A stretch of 64,000 nt of DNA from Verrucomicrobiota bacterium (lineage in GTDB: Bacteria > Verrucomicrobiota > Verrucomicrobiia > Opitutales > Opitutaceae), in assembly GCA_019510185.1 (NCBI GenBank), contig JAEKKV010000011.1, positions 248,001 through 312,000 of the forward strand. Reading direction: 5' to 3'. The translations under genes and the position numbers were made by a program. The notes under the pieces were generated by a model that was given only the letters and a program-made list of their open reading frames with translations, was not told the DNA's origin and did no database searches. Shown in pieces: positions 8,223-17,571 of this stretch. The stretch's first letter is position 1, and every line of letters starts with the position of its first letter.

Positions 8223-8995
8223 GGATGAACGGCGGGAGGGCGGAGCAGGTTGCCGGCGCGAAGCATGATCACGCCCAGCTGGTCGGCCAGCGGAAGTTTG
8301 CCGGTGATGCGCAGGTCTCCGAGTCCGAGCGCGGCGAGCGAGTCGAGCCGGTGGTCGAGTTCAGCCAAGGCCACCGCGAGGGTGGCAAAGGTGATCGCAA
8401 CTCCGACCGGGCGAGGAGGCTCGCCCCAGCCCCACGTGGCATCGGCCGGCGAGAGCCAGAGAGAAACCGGGAATTCGGGGCACGAGAATGTGGCGACGCT
8501 TTCGCCCAGGCGGGCGCGTTCCGCTGCGCCTTCGGGCTGATGCCGCAGCCAGCTCGCGGCGGCGGCGACACCCACGACAAAGCCGGCCCATACATGCAGG
8601 CGCAGCCGGGCGGGGTCGTTGAGGGCGGTGGCGCGGTCGTTTAAAAGCGCCTCCATTTTTTTGCCGGCGGCGGGAAGGCGGCGGGCGACTTTCAATTGCG
8701 TCCAGCCGCCGAGCGGCAGGGCGAGGGCGGGACCGCTGTTGTCGAAGGCGCGGACGAGTTGCGCGGCGGAGGGAAACCACAGGCGCAGATCCCCGGGTTG
8801 CGGTGAGGCGATGATGACGGAGACTTGGCCGGCTTTGACGATGAGCCGCGCGCCGAGGCCGCCGGTGAAGAGGGCGACCGTCACATCCGGACCGGCGAGG
8901 GCGCTGGCGAGTGCGGGATCGTGCGCGGCGAGGAGCGGAAGCGCGCCGAGCACGGCCTCCAGGTAGAGCGCGGCTTTGAGTTTCGTTTCCGTCAT
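8219..8995 (-). CDS. Protein of unknown function, possibly SCP2-like
   Basis: A 258-residue soluble-looking protein that I do not firmly recognise. The middle contains DLRLWFPSAAQLVRAFDNSG and the C-terminus GDLRITGKLPLADQLGVIML, a pattern resembling SCP2 sterol/lipid-carrier domains, in which a hydrophobic groove binds lipid. This is a weak resemblance. It overlaps both neighbours by four bases (lipid glycosyltransferase upstream, aminotransferase downstream), so tight co-translation suggests all three act in one pathway, perhaps on a lipid intermediate. Confidence 0.6.
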   Translation of the reverse strand: MTETKLKAALYLEAVLGALPLLAAHDPALASALAGPDVTVALFTGGLGARLIVKAGQVSVIIASPQPGDLRLWFPSAAQLVRAFDNSGPALALPLGGWTQLKVARRLPAAGKKMEALLNDRATALNDPARLRLHVWAGFVVGVAAAASWLRHQPEGAAERARLGESVATFSCPEFPVSLWLSPADATWGWGEPPRPVGVAITFATLAVALAELDHRLDSLAALGLGDLRITGKLPLADQLGVIMLRAGNLLRPPAVHP

Positions 8996-10137
8996 GGAGT
9001 TTCTCCGGCGATCCAGCGGACGATATTTTCAGGGTGGCCGGTCGGGCGGGCGTCGCGGAGACGGGCGCGCAGGGCGGCGGCTTCTTCGGGATGTTCGAGC
9101 AGGTGAATCGTCTGGCGGGCAACGTCCTCGGCCGAGCCGGCGAAGAGCGCACAGGCGTGTTGGCGGCAGTATTGCACGGTGATCAATTCCTGGGGCATGA
9201 CGCCGCCGATGCCGTTATGAATCAGCGGGGTGCCGAGGAGGATCGCCTCGCTGGTGGCACCAGTGCCGGGGCGCGCAACGATGGCGGAGGCGAGGCGCTT
9301 GAGGCCGACCATGCGGTCGGTGTGGGCGAGGGCGCGGATCGTGAGGTGCGGATGCGAAGCGGCGAACGCCTCGATTTGCGAGCGCACGCGGGTGTTGTAC
9401 GCGCAGAGGGCGACGATTTGGAGCTTTTTTCCGGTGGCGGCGAGGCGGCGGAGAATGGCCAGGTGATTGTTGGCGCCGGCGAGTCCGGTGCTTAGCAAAA
9501 GGGTGAACGTCGAACGATCGAGTCCGAGTTCGCAGGCGAGGAGGTCGGCCTCGTGCTCGATTTCGGCCTCTGGGGCGAAGAAGGGCGGGCGCAGAAGAAA
9601 ACCGCCCCAAAGCACCTTGGTTTCGGGCATGCCGACGGCGAGAGCGGCGGCGCAGATTTCGCGGGTGGCGCCGATGAAACCGTCCGCCCGGGGGTTGGCC
9701 CAGTGGCGGCTGAAGCCGTAGCCGCCGGAAAGTTCGCCGCAATAGGTGAGGCAACGCACCGGGCGGTCGGGCAGCGCGGTGCGCACGAGGTCAAAAAAAC
9801 CGTGGTTGGTGTGTGCGTGGACGCTGATGACGCGGTCGGGCGGCCAGTCGCGGATAAGCCGGGTGAACGTGTCTCGGCCGAGAATGCGCGCACCGCGGCG
9901 ATGCATGCCGGCGATCTCCAGATAATTGAAATAGAGGTGGTGCAGCCAGGGAGCGCGGCGTTGGATGAAATTGTAGAGTCCGACGCCGAAGCGATAGAGC
10001 GCGTGGGTGTTTTCCAAGACCTGATGGACGCGGATCTCCACGGCCTCGCCGTAAACCTGTTCGGCCCACTGGCGCAGCGAGTCGGCGCGCATGTTGTGGC
10101 CGGTGCCGGTGGCGGAGGTGAGAATCAGCCATCGCAT
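8992..10137 (-). CDS. GT28-family glycosyltransferase (MGDG synthase/UgtP/MurG-like)
   Basis: A 381-residue GT-B fold transferase. The N-terminal ILTSATGTGHNMRADSLRQW matches the MGDG-synthase/UgtP motif with a Gly-x-Gly-His lipid-acceptor loop. SVHAHTNHGFFD follows, and the C-terminal donor-binding half has RPGTGATSEAILLGTPLI and a later ELITVQYC. Relatives transfer a sugar from a nucleotide donor to diacylglycerol or a polyprenyl lipid at the inner face of the membrane. It is the first gene of a three-gene minus-strand operon. Sugar and acceptor cannot be told from sequence. Confidence 0.82.
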   Translation of the reverse strand: MRWLILTSATGTGHNMRADSLRQWAEQVYGEAVEIRVHQVLENTHALYRFGVGLYNFIQRRAPWLHHLYFNYLEIAGMHRRGARILGRDTFTRLIRDWPPDRVISVHAHTNHGFFDLVRTALPDRPVRCLTYCGELSGGYGFSRHWANPRADGFIGATREICAAALAVGMPETKVLWGGFLLRPPFFAPEAEIEHEADLLACELGLDRSTFTLLLSTGLAGANNHLAILRRLAATGKKLQIVALCAYNTRVRSQIEAFAASHPHLTIRALAHTDRMVGLKRLASAIVARPGTGATSEAILLGTPLIHNGIGGVMPQELITVQYCRQHACALFAGSAEDVARQTIHLLEHPEEAAALRARLRDARPTGHPENIVRWIAGETP

Positions 10138-10204
10138 GAGGCGGGAATCACGCCGGGAGGCGGCGCGGATGGCAAGACACGAGCATGACGGCGTTTGCGC
10201 GAAG

Positions 10205-10239
10205 CACAGAAAAGGCCGGTCCTTTTCGGGACCGGCCTT
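10205..10239 (-). terminator. Intrinsic terminator of the PPi-phosphofructokinase gene
   Basis: On the minus strand, an 11-bp GC-rich stem (AAGGCCGGTCC pairing with its complement across 10212-10222 and 10229-10239) with a six-base loop is followed by TTTTCTG. It lies 25 bases beyond the stop codon of the phosphofructokinase gene, so it fits Rho-independent termination of that gene, upstream of the glycosyltransferase start. Confidence 0.85.
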
Positions 10240-10263
10240 GGAAGCATGGGAGTTGCGAACAGC

Positions 10264-11523
10264 TTAGAGTTCGTAGGCGGGGAGCTGCTTCTCGATGCGA
10301 ACTTTCTCGAGTTTGGCGAAGGCGGGGAGGCCGTTTTCGTAGGGGACGGCGGTCTCGCCTTGGATGAGAGGCTGGGCGTAGCGCGCGAACTGGTGGTTCA
10401 TGCTCACGCCGTCTTCGTTGATCCACTCGCGGGGGAGCTTCTTCACGCCGTTGGCGATGTCGCTCAAGGGGGCGAGGCCGGTCTCGACGGTGTAGTGGTC
10501 TTGATCGCCGCGGAGGAGGGTAACCATGACGTCGGTCTCGCCGGCGATGGCAGCCTTGACCGCGGCCTGACCGGCGAGGAACGCCTCGTCGGCATCGGTC
10601 TTGGAGCCGGCGTGAACGGCGGCGCGCTGGGCCATGCCGAGTTTCACGGTGCGGGCCTTGATGCCGGGGAGGTTTTGCTCGACGAGGCTCTGGAGGTAGT
10701 CACCGGCGCCGCCCAGCTGGGCGTGGCCGAAGGCGTCGGTGGCCTCGGCGGCGGAGACGTAGTTGCCGTCGGCGTCGATCAGGCCTTCGCCCACGACGAT
10801 GAGGCAGTATTTCTCGCGTTTGAGGACGCGCTGGACGTCGGCGACGAACTTCTCGGTCGAGAAAGCGACCTCGGGGAGATAGATGAGGTGGGGGGCGTCG
10901 TGCGGGTGGTCGCGGCGCTTGGCGAGGGCGGCGCCGGCGGCGATCCAGCCGGCGTTGCGGCCCATGACTTCGACGATTTGCACGAGGTCGTGCTGGCCCA
11001 TGGCCTCGTTGTCGCAGGCGATCTCGCGGATCGTGGTGCAGATGTACTTGATGACCGAGCCGTAGCCGGGGCAGTGGTCGGTGATCGGGAGATCGTTGTC
11101 GATGGTCTTCGGGATGCCGATGACGCGGAGGTCGTAGCCCTGCTGGGCGGCGAGCTTGGAGATCTTGTCGGCGGTGTCCTGGGAGTCGTTGCCGCCGGCG
11201 TAGAAGAAGAAGCGAATGTTATGCGCCTTGAAAACCTCGAGGACGCGCTCGAAGTCGGCCTGCTTCTTGAGCTTGTAGCGGCAGGTGCCGAGGGCGGCGC
11301 CGGGCGTGAACTTGAGACCGCGGATGGTCTGCTGGGACTCGGCGGCGAGGTCGACGAAGTCTTCCTGGAGAATGCCGAGCACGCCGTTCAGGGTGCCGTA
11401 AATCTCTTCGATTTCGCTGTGGTTGAGCGCTTCGGCGATGACGCCGGCCACGCTGGCGTTGATGACGGCGGTGGGGCCACCGGACTGGCCCACCAGGACA
11501 TTACCTACGAGTTCTTCGGCCAT
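10264..11523 (-). CDS. Pyrophosphate-type 6-phosphofructokinase
   Basis: A 419-residue phosphofructokinase of the PFKA fold, converting fructose 6-phosphate to the 1,6-bisphosphate. N-terminal GQSGGPTAVINAS binds the phosphoryl donor. The donor-site motif reads GGNDSQDTA instead of the GGDGS of ATP enzymes; an acidic or amide residue at that place is associated with pyrophosphate use. PKTIDNDLP carries the Lys of PPi-dependent enzymes and EVMGRNAGWIAA binds the sugar phosphate. PPi use would make the step reversible. It is followed by a strong terminator and preceded by a 5'-nucleotidase gene on the same strand. Confidence 0.9.
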   Translation of the reverse strand: MAEELVGNVLVGQSGGPTAVINASVAGVIAEALNHSEIEEIYGTLNGVLGILQEDFVDLAAESQQTIRGLKFTPGAALGTCRYKLKKQADFERVLEVFKAHNIRFFFYAGGNDSQDTADKISKLAAQQGYDLRVIGIPKTIDNDLPITDHCPGYGSVIKYICTTIREIACDNEAMGQHDLVQIVEVMGRNAGWIAAGAALAKRRDHPHDAPHLIYLPEVAFSTEKFVADVQRVLKREKYCLIVVGEGLIDADGNYVSAAEATDAFGHAQLGGAGDYLQSLVEQNLPGIKARTVKLGMAQRAAVHAGSKTDADEAFLAGQAAVKAAIAGETDVMVTLLRGDQDHYTVETGLAPLSDIANGVKKLPREWINEDGVSMNHQFARYAQPLIQGETAVPYENGLPAFAKLEKVRIEKQLPAYEL

Positions 11524-11621
11524 GGCTGTTGTTGGTTATTTAAAAGTGAGTGAAGAGAGAACGTGAAGGGGCAGGTTGTCGGCTGGTCCGCGCCACTGGC
11601 AAACCCAAAGTTCGCGGGGGC

Positions 11622-12230
11622 TCAGCCTTTGTCGGTCATAGCTGCGGCCACGAGGTCGTGCACCTCGTCCCAGTTGCGGGCGCGCAGGTCGTTGCCGAGC
11701 GCGCGGTTGGTGGGATTGTCGAAGACGATGCAGCGGCGGCCGTCGGCCCGGTAAGCGAGGATGTTTTTGGGCGCGTCGTCGATGTAGAGGTCGGCATTGA
11801 TGGAGAGCTTGTCCTCGACGAAGCAGAGGTCGCGGTAGGGGACGTCGTGGGCTTCCAGCCAGTCGGCCGTCTGGGTGACGGATTTGTTGTGCAGACCGCC
11901 GACGTAAAGCCGGTGGGTGATGATGCGGATGTGCACGCCGAGCCGGGACAAGCGGCGCAGGGTGTAGGCCGCTTGGGGGATGGCCGGGGCGGTCCGGAGA
12001 AGCTCGTGCTGGTTGACGGCGTGTTTATGCAACGCGTCGTAGCTGAGGTCGTAGCCGGCCTTGCGATCGAGCAGGCCCCACTCGGGAAGGCCGTAGCTAA
12101 AGGTGTCGGGCAGCTCGTCGGTCTTCTTGCCGAAATATTCGGCGGCGATGGGCTTGAGCGCGCCGTAGAAATCGACGACCACGCCGTCGAGATCGACGCC
12201 GAAGATGAACTTGCGGGCGGGAGTGGTCAT
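11622..12230 (-). CDS. 5'(3')-deoxyribonucleotidase-like HAD hydrolase
   Basis: A 202-residue HAD-superfamily hydrolase of the NT5C family. The nucleophile motif GVDLDGVVVDF (DxD) is near the N-terminus, the motif II Thr is in IRIITHR and the acidic motif IV is LYIDDAPKN. Family members dephosphorylate (deoxy)nucleoside monophosphates, though bacterial substrates vary. It sits 35 bases after the purB stop on the same strand, so it may be cotranscribed with adenylosuccinate lyase, a plausible nucleotide-balance pairing. Confidence 0.8.
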   Translation of the reverse strand: MTTPARKFIFGVDLDGVVVDFYGALKPIAAEYFGKKTDELPDTFSYGLPEWGLLDRKAGYDLSYDALHKHAVNQHELLRTAPAIPQAAYTLRRLSRLGVHIRIITHRLYVGGLHNKSVTQTADWLEAHDVPYRDLCFVEDKLSINADLYIDDAPKNILAYRADGRRCIVFDNPTNRALGNDLRARNWDEVHDLVAAAMTDKG

Positions 12231-12265
12231 GATTTGGGGGTGAGATCGAAGTGTCCGGCGGCAGG

Positions 12266-13684
12266 TCAGAGCAGCTTGCCGGGCTCGTAAGTCGAAGCGC
12301 CCTTCACCTTTTTCGCCAGCGGGGCGACGGTCCGGACAAAGGTGTCCACTTGCTGCGGGGCGGCGCCGACGAAACGCTTGCTGTCGCTCAGGATGGCGCG
12401 GAGAGCCTTTTCGGGAAGGCCGAGGCGGGCGTCGGCGGCGAGGAGGGAGACGAGGTCACTTTGGCCTTCGCCGGTGCGGATGGCCTTGGCGGCGGCGAGG
12501 GCGTTTTCCTTGATGGCGAGGTGGGCGGTCTCGCGGCCCACGCCGGCCTTGACCGCTTCCATGAGGATGGTGGTGGTGGCGAGGAAGGGGAGCTGGCGCT
12601 GGTTCTCGGCGGCGATGGCGGCCTCGAAGACATCCATCTGGTTGAGCACGGCGAGGAGGGTTTCGAGCAGGCCGTCGATCGCGTAGAAGGCGTCGGGCAG
12701 GGCCACGCGACGCACGACCGAGCAGGAAACATCGCCTTCGTTCCACTGGTGGCCGGCGAGCGCGCCGGTCATGGTGACGTAGCCGGAGAGGATCGTAGAA
12801 AAGCCGCAGATGCGCTCGCAATTGCGGGCGTTGACCTTGTGCGGCATGGCGGAGGAACCAACCTGGCCTTTCTGGAAGCCTTCAGTGAGCAGGCCTTGGC
12901 CGGCCATGAGGCGCAGCGTGGTGGCGAAGCTCGCAGCGGCCGCGCCGACCTGGTGCAGGGCGGAGACCACCTCGAAATCGAGCGAGCGCGGGTAAACCTG
13001 GCCGACGGCGAAGAGCGAGACTTTGAAACCGAGGTGCGAGAGGATGCGTTGCTCCAGCTTGGCGACCTTTTGCGCGTCATTGAACAACGTGAGCTGGTCG
13101 AGCTGGGTGCCGACCGCGCCTTTGAGCCCGCGCACGGGATAGCGCGCGGCGAGCTCGTCGAGGCCGGTGAAGGCGGCGAGCAGCTCCTGGCCAAACATCG
13201 CGAAGCGTTTGCCAAGGGTGGTCGGCTGGGCGGGCACGTTGTGGGTGCGGCCGGTGAGCATGAGCGTGCGGTATTGCTTGGCGCGCTTGGAGAGCTTGAG
13301 AAGGGCGGCGGCGGCTTTGAGGCGCACGACGCCGAGCGAACGGGCGATCTGGAGCTGCTCGACGTTTTCGGTGAGATCGCGCGAGGTGAGACCGAGATGG
13401 ATGCTTTCGCGGCCCGCGAGGGCATTGAACGCCTCGATGCGCGCCTTCACGTCGTGGAGAGTGACGCGCTCGCGGGCGTCGATGTCGGCAAGGTCGATGC
13501 GGTCCTTGGCCTTTTCGTAATCGGCGATGGCGGCGGCAGGGATTGGCAGGCCGAGATCGCGCTGGGCCTTCATGACGGCGATCCAGTAGTCGCGCTCGAT
13601 GGTGATGCGGCCGGTGGGCGACCAGATGTCTTTGATGAGCGGCGAGGCGTAGCGTTCGGCGAGGACGTTGGGAATGGCGGACAT
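12266..13684 (-). CDS. purB: Adenylosuccinate lyase
   Basis: A 472-residue member of the fumarase/aspartase superfamily catalysing the fumarate-releasing steps that make AICAR and AMP. The superfamily signature is present as SSAMPHKVNARNCERI, including the flexible catalytic Ser loop, and TGRTHNVPAQPTTLGKRF carries the conserved His. The start MSAIPNVLAERYAS is typical. Length fits the family. A 134-base gap with no recognisable signal precedes it; a nucleotidase gene follows closely. Confidence 0.95.
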   Translation of the reverse strand: MSAIPNVLAERYASPLIKDIWSPTGRITIERDYWIAVMKAQRDLGLPIPAAAIADYEKAKDRIDLADIDARERVTLHDVKARIEAFNALAGRESIHLGLTSRDLTENVEQLQIARSLGVVRLKAAAALLKLSKRAKQYRTLMLTGRTHNVPAQPTTLGKRFAMFGQELLAAFTGLDELAARYPVRGLKGAVGTQLDQLTLFNDAQKVAKLEQRILSHLGFKVSLFAVGQVYPRSLDFEVVSALHQVGAAAASFATTLRLMAGQGLLTEGFQKGQVGSSAMPHKVNARNCERICGFSTILSGYVTMTGALAGHQWNEGDVSCSVVRRVALPDAFYAIDGLLETLLAVLNQMDVFEAAIAAENQRQLPFLATTTILMEAVKAGVGRETAHLAIKENALAAAKAIRTGEGQSDLVSLLAADARLGLPEKALRAILSDSKRFVGAAPQQVDTFVRTVAPLAKKVKGASTYEPGKLL

Positions 13685-13818
13685 GGCGCAAAGTCCAAAC
13701 GCCCAACCGGCAAAGGCCAGAGAAAATCCAGCAGGGATTTACGAAGAGGCCGGGAAACCTTAACCCTGTCGCTGAACTCTTATCAGGCTTTGGCGTCGAG
13801 AGACGCTGCCTTGCCGGC

Positions 13819-14412
13819 TTATTTTGCAGCGCCCGTAAGAGCGTCAAATTGCTGCAGGTATGAGAGCAGGGATTGCAGCCAGCTCAAGCTGCGGCGTGCG
13901 GAAAGAATTCCGTTTTCAGCGCCTTGCGACTGGCCGCTTCTGCGCTTTCCAGTGCCATCGCCCGAACTGGTTTTGGCGATTTCGCTGAACACTTTGATAT
14001 CATCATCCGCTCTTTTTCGGATCATCTTTAAATTTTGAGCGATCGTCCCCGGTCGAATAAACTTCACCAGCGATTCGTACCTATCATGCAATTGCTCCAG
14101 ATCATTGGTGACCTCTCCATTTCCAAGGGAGGCGGCTTTCGGGAAGGTCGAGATGATCTTATCCAGCTGTTCCTGGCTTACCTCGATCGGCTTGGGCTGA
14201 CGATTGATCCACGCGATGTCGTCAGCTGAAAGCATGGAGAGGGGAATCGAAAGAGTCAGCCCGTCATCACGACGGACGCTCACGGAATCTTTGTTTGCCG
14301 ATACAAATTCGGCTTGGATAACGCGGCCGTCTTTGGCCGTCCATGTGCGTGGAGCTGCAGTCAGTGACAACGCTATGATGAAAAACAACGGAAGGGCGTT
14401 CGAGATTTGCAT
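13819..14412 (-). CDS. Secreted SHD1-like domain protein
   Basis: A 197-residue protein with a signal peptide (about 1-20, LPLFFIIALSLTAAPRTW). Residues 21-70 (RTWTAKDGRVIQAEFVSAN, then VSVRRDDGLTLSIPLSMLS and DDIAWI) match the Sla1-homology-1-like beta module that planctomycetes and verrucomicrobia often carry on exported proteins. The rest is helical and polar, with no enzyme motif. Function is unknown. It stands between purB and holA on the same strand, and its codon use is less GC-rich than theirs. Confidence 0.7.
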   Translation of the reverse strand: MQISNALPLFFIIALSLTAAPRTWTAKDGRVIQAEFVSANKDSVSVRRDDGLTLSIPLSMLSADDIAWINRQPKPIEVSQEQLDKIISTFPKAASLGNGEVTNDLEQLHDRYESLVKFIRPGTIAQNLKMIRKRADDDIKVFSEIAKTSSGDGTGKRRSGQSQGAENGILSARRSLSWLQSLLSYLQQFDALTGAAK

Positions 14413-14555
14413 TTTGGGGCAGCGCTAAAAGGATGCGTGTAGCTGATGTCGGTCGTTAACAGCACGATCCGTGACAATCATGGGCGAAACATTTCCGAGA
14501 GTCGCCGCCCCTGTTTTTCCGAACTTCCCCGTCAACCCGAGAAGGCTGTTCAAGC

Positions 14556-15659
14556 TTAGGCCGCCGAGAGGCACCGCACCGCCATCTCGCGAAGGACGTC
14601 TTCCTGCTCGTGCGGACGCCGGATGATCTCTTCGAAGGCGCGGATGAACTCCTGCTGGTTGTCGATTAGGCGGCGCAGGCTGGAGAGCTTGGCGCTGCCG
14701 GCGAGCTTGCCGACGTACCAGGCGTTTTGAGTGAACAGGTTGAACGAGCTTTTCTCGGTCGCGCCCGCGAAATGCCGTCCGTAGGCGGCTGCGGCCTTGG
14801 GCAGGCCGTCGAGCCCGCGCGGGCCGACGCGCACCTCGCCGGCGTCGGCCAGCGCGCGCACTTGCAGGAGGATGCGGTTGCGGTTTTGAAGCGCGCTGAT
14901 GATCGGGCGGGAATCGCCGCCGGTGAAAAAATGCCGGTGCAGCGCGGCGAGCGTCCACGGCAGGTCGCCGCTGAAAAATGCCTCGGCCGCCTCGAAGAAA
15001 TCGCCTTCGGCGGTGTTGGGCGTGAGCTCGGCAACGTGCGCTTCTTCGATGACGGCGGGCTGGCCGTCCGCATAGGTGGCGAGCTTGCGGGTCTCCTCGA
15101 TGAGCAGGCGGGTGTTGGCTCCGACCTTGGCGAGGAGGAGTTGGGCGGCGCCGTCGCCAAACGTCACGCCCAGCTCGCGCGCCTCGGACAGAATGACGCC
15201 GGCGAGCGTCTCGGCCGCGCCATCGCCTTCGCCGCCGACGAGGGTGAAGTCGCCGGTTTTCTCGCACCATTTCGGAAACGCGCGGCGGCGGTCGATGGGG
15301 GCGGCGGTGATGATGACGGCGACTTCGTCGGGATTGATGCTTGCGAGGAGCTGCTGGAGATCCTCGACCAGTTTCAAGGTGCTTTCGGCGCGGCCGGTGA
15401 CGGTGTCGGCGAGGAAGCTCACGTCCTTGAGCCAGACGAGGCGCCGGCCGCCAAACATCGAGACAGTCTGCACGCTCTCGCGGAAGCGATTGATGGCGGC
15501 CTCGACCTCGCCGACGTTGTTGGCGAAACCGCTGATGATCTCGCGCGCAAACTCGTCGGTTACGTCCTTGGCGAGTTCGTCATAGCGCGACTTGCCCAGC
15601 CGGTTGACGAGAAAGTCGTCCGGTCCGCAGATGAAAACGAAGGGTTTTACGGCGGGCAT
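14556..15659 (-). CDS. holA: DNA polymerase III delta subunit
   Basis: A 367-residue clamp-loader subunit that opens the beta clamp. The start MPAVKPFVFICGPDDFLVN, with the FICGPDDFLV strand at the very N-terminus, is typical of HolA; a longer in-frame extension to 15737 is Arg/Pro-rich and unlikely. An AAA-like domain (about 1-210) lacks a functional Walker A, as expected for delta, and is followed by the helical collar domain with LIDNQQEFIRAFEE. It diverges from the arn operon, with about 100 bases between the starts. Confidence 0.85.
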   Translation of the reverse strand: MPAVKPFVFICGPDDFLVNRLGKSRYDELAKDVTDEFAREIISGFANNVGEVEAAINRFRESVQTVSMFGGRRLVWLKDVSFLADTVTGRAESTLKLVEDLQQLLASINPDEVAVIITAAPIDRRRAFPKWCEKTGDFTLVGGEGDGAAETLAGVILSEARELGVTFGDGAAQLLLAKVGANTRLLIEETRKLATYADGQPAVIEEAHVAELTPNTAEGDFFEAAEAFFSGDLPWTLAALHRHFFTGGDSRPIISALQNRNRILLQVRALADAGEVRVGPRGLDGLPKAAAAYGRHFAGATEKSSFNLFTQNAWYVGKLAGSAKLSSLRRLIDNQQEFIRAFEEIIRRPHEQEDVLREMAVRCLSAA

Positions 15660-15762
15660 CGCGCCACTGTGGCCGGGAGCCGGTGAGCGAGGCAAGCGGG
15701 CAATCGCGCGGATTCGCAGCCTTGCCCTCGGGCGCACCAGCCTTCAGTGAGTTTGCCTTTAC

Positions 15763-17571
15763 ATGATGCCGTCCGCCTCCGCCGCGTCTCCTGTCAGCTC
15801 CGCTCCGACCGCCGTCCGCGGATCTTGGGGTCGCGACCTGCTGTTGCTGACGCTGGCGCTGAGCGTCTGGTTCGGGCTCTTTTTGGGCAGCCGGCCGCTC
15901 AACAATCCTGACGAGGGGCGTTATACGGAAATCCCGCGCGAGATGGCGGCGACGGGCGACTACGTGACGCCGCGGCTCAACGGCGTGAAGTATTTCGAGA
16001 AGCCGCCGCTGGTTTACTGGTTGTCGGCGCTGACGTTTGAGGTGGTCGGCCCCTTGACGGGTACGAACGGAGTGAACGAATGGACGGCGCGTTTCTGGGG
16101 GGCGGCGTTTGCGCTGGCGGGCGGATTGATGACGTATGCCGCGGGACGGGCGCTTTATGGGCGGGCAACGGGATGGTGGGCGGCGCTGGTGGCGTCGTCA
16201 TGCATTCTCTATTATGGGCTGAGCCGGATCATCCTGCTCGACATGGTGGTGGGGGTGACGATGGCGGGGGCGTTGTTCGCGTTCATCGTTGGCGTTCGCG
16301 AGGCGGCGGGGCCGAGGCGGCGCTGGTTGTTCATGGCGTTCTACGTGTGCATGGCGCTGGCCACGCTCACGAAAGGGCTGATCGGTTTTCTCCTGCCATG
16401 CCTGGTGGCGTTCACATGGCTGCTGGTGTTCAACCAGTGGAAGGCGCTGCGGCCGTGTTACCCGGTCGTCGGGGCGCTGGTCTTGCTGGCGATCACGGTG
16501 CCGTGGCATGTGCTCGCGGCGTTGCGCAACCCGAGTGTCGACGGCCTGGTCTGGCCGGGCTACGCCCACGGGCTGGAGCTTCATCATGCGGGTCAGGATC
16601 CGGGCTGGATGTGGTTTTATTTTGTGCGGGAGCATTTCCTGCGGTTCACGACGACGGAGCATGGACGGTTCGAGCCGGCGTGGTTTTTCCTGCCGGTGCT
16701 GGTCGCGGGGCTGTTTCCCTGGGTGGTGTTCGCGTGGCAATCCGTGCGGCATTCATTGGCCGGCGGCTGGCGCGAGCGCGGACGGCATCTCGAGGCTTGG
16801 TTTTTGGTGCTTTGGATCGTCCTGATCGTGGCGTTCTTTTCCAAATCGCAGTCCAAGCTCATCACCTACATTTCGCCGGTGTTTCCGGCGGCGGCCGTGC
16901 TGATCGGGCATTATCTCGCGAAGGCTTGGGCGGAGCGGAGTGGGCGCGGGTTGCGTGCCGGGCTCTGGGTGTTTGCCGGGCTGGTCTTCGTGCTGGCGGT
17001 GGCGGCGGCGGTTTATCCGCTGCCGGCAAAGCAGGCGGCCCTCGCGCCGCAATTGCTGCCGTGGCGTTTCTTTGTCGGCACGGTGCTGGCCGGCGGAGCG
17101 CTTGCGGTGATCCTGTGTTTGCGGCGCGGGACGGTGCGGGGTGCGTTGATCAGCCTCGGGGTGACCTGCGTGCTGTTCTTCGCCTCGGCCAATCTTGTAG
17201 CCGGCCTGTTCGACGATCGTTCGACCAAGCCGTTTGCGGCCGTTCTGAAGTCGCGGCTCCAACCCTCCGACGCTCTTTACGTGGTGAGCGATTACGCCCA
17301 GGACCTGCCGGTTTACACCGCGCGCACGGTCAGCGTGGTCAACTATGCCGGCGAGCTACAATACGGCATCGAGGCCGAACCGGAGAAGACCGCGTCGCGG
17401 TTTATCAAAACCGCCGCGTTTCTCGTGCGCTGGCGGGAGCCGGGCGTGGCGTATGCGGTGGTGCGCACGGCCGGCTACAAACAGCTTTTTGCCGCCGCGG
17501 GACTGCCGTTCACGGTGATTGCCGAAACGCCCCGATATGTTCTCGTGGTAAACCGCAGCCCTAATCCATGA
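15763..17571 (+). CDS. arnT: ArnT-like aminoarabinose/glycosyl transferase of lipid A
   Basis: A 602-residue GT83 (GT-C) membrane transferase that in enterobacteria moves 4-amino-4-deoxy-L-arabinose from undecaprenyl phosphate to lipid A phosphate on the periplasmic face. The first periplasmic loop carries PLNNPDEGRYTEIPREM, whose Asp-Glu are the catalytic acids of ArnT, and KYFEKPPLVYWL follows. About twelve helices precede a periplasmic C-terminal domain. It heads the operon and overlaps arnB by four bases. Because arnB, C, A and D follow, ArnT is preferred over a generic PMT-family assignment. Confidence 0.88.
   Translation: MMPSASAASPVSSAPTAVRGSWGRDLLLLTLALSVWFGLFLGSRPLNNPDEGRYTEIPREMAATGDYVTPRLNGVKYFEKPPLVYWLSALTFEVVGPLTGTNGVNEWTARFWGAAFALAGGLMTYAAGRALYGRATGWWAALVASSCILYYGLSRIILLDMVVGVTMAGALFAFIVGVREAAGPRRRWLFMAFYVCMALATLTKGLIGFLLPCLVAFTWLLVFNQWKALRPCYPVVGALVLLAITVPWHVLAALRNPSVDGLVWPGYAHGLELHHAGQDPGWMWFYFVREHFLRFTTTEHGRFEPAWFFLPVLVAGLFPWVVFAWQSVRHSLAGGWRERGRHLEAWFLVLWIVLIVAFFSKSQSKLITYISPVFPAAAVLIGHYLAKAWAERSGRGLRAGLWVFAGLVFVLAVAAAVYPLPAKQAALAPQLLPWRFFVGTVLAGGALAVILCLRRGTVRGALISLGVTCVLFFASANLVAGLFDDRSTKPFAAVLKSRLQPSDALYVVSDYAQDLPVYTARTVSVVNYAGELQYGIEAEPEKTASRFIKTAAFLVRWREPGVAYAVVRTAGYKQLFAAAGLPFTVIAETPRYVLVVNRSPNP

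Noticed and set aside
12251..14038. Plus-strand open frame of 595 codons
   Set aside because: Antisense to purB and the SHD1-like gene, composition typical of a reverse-frame shadow.
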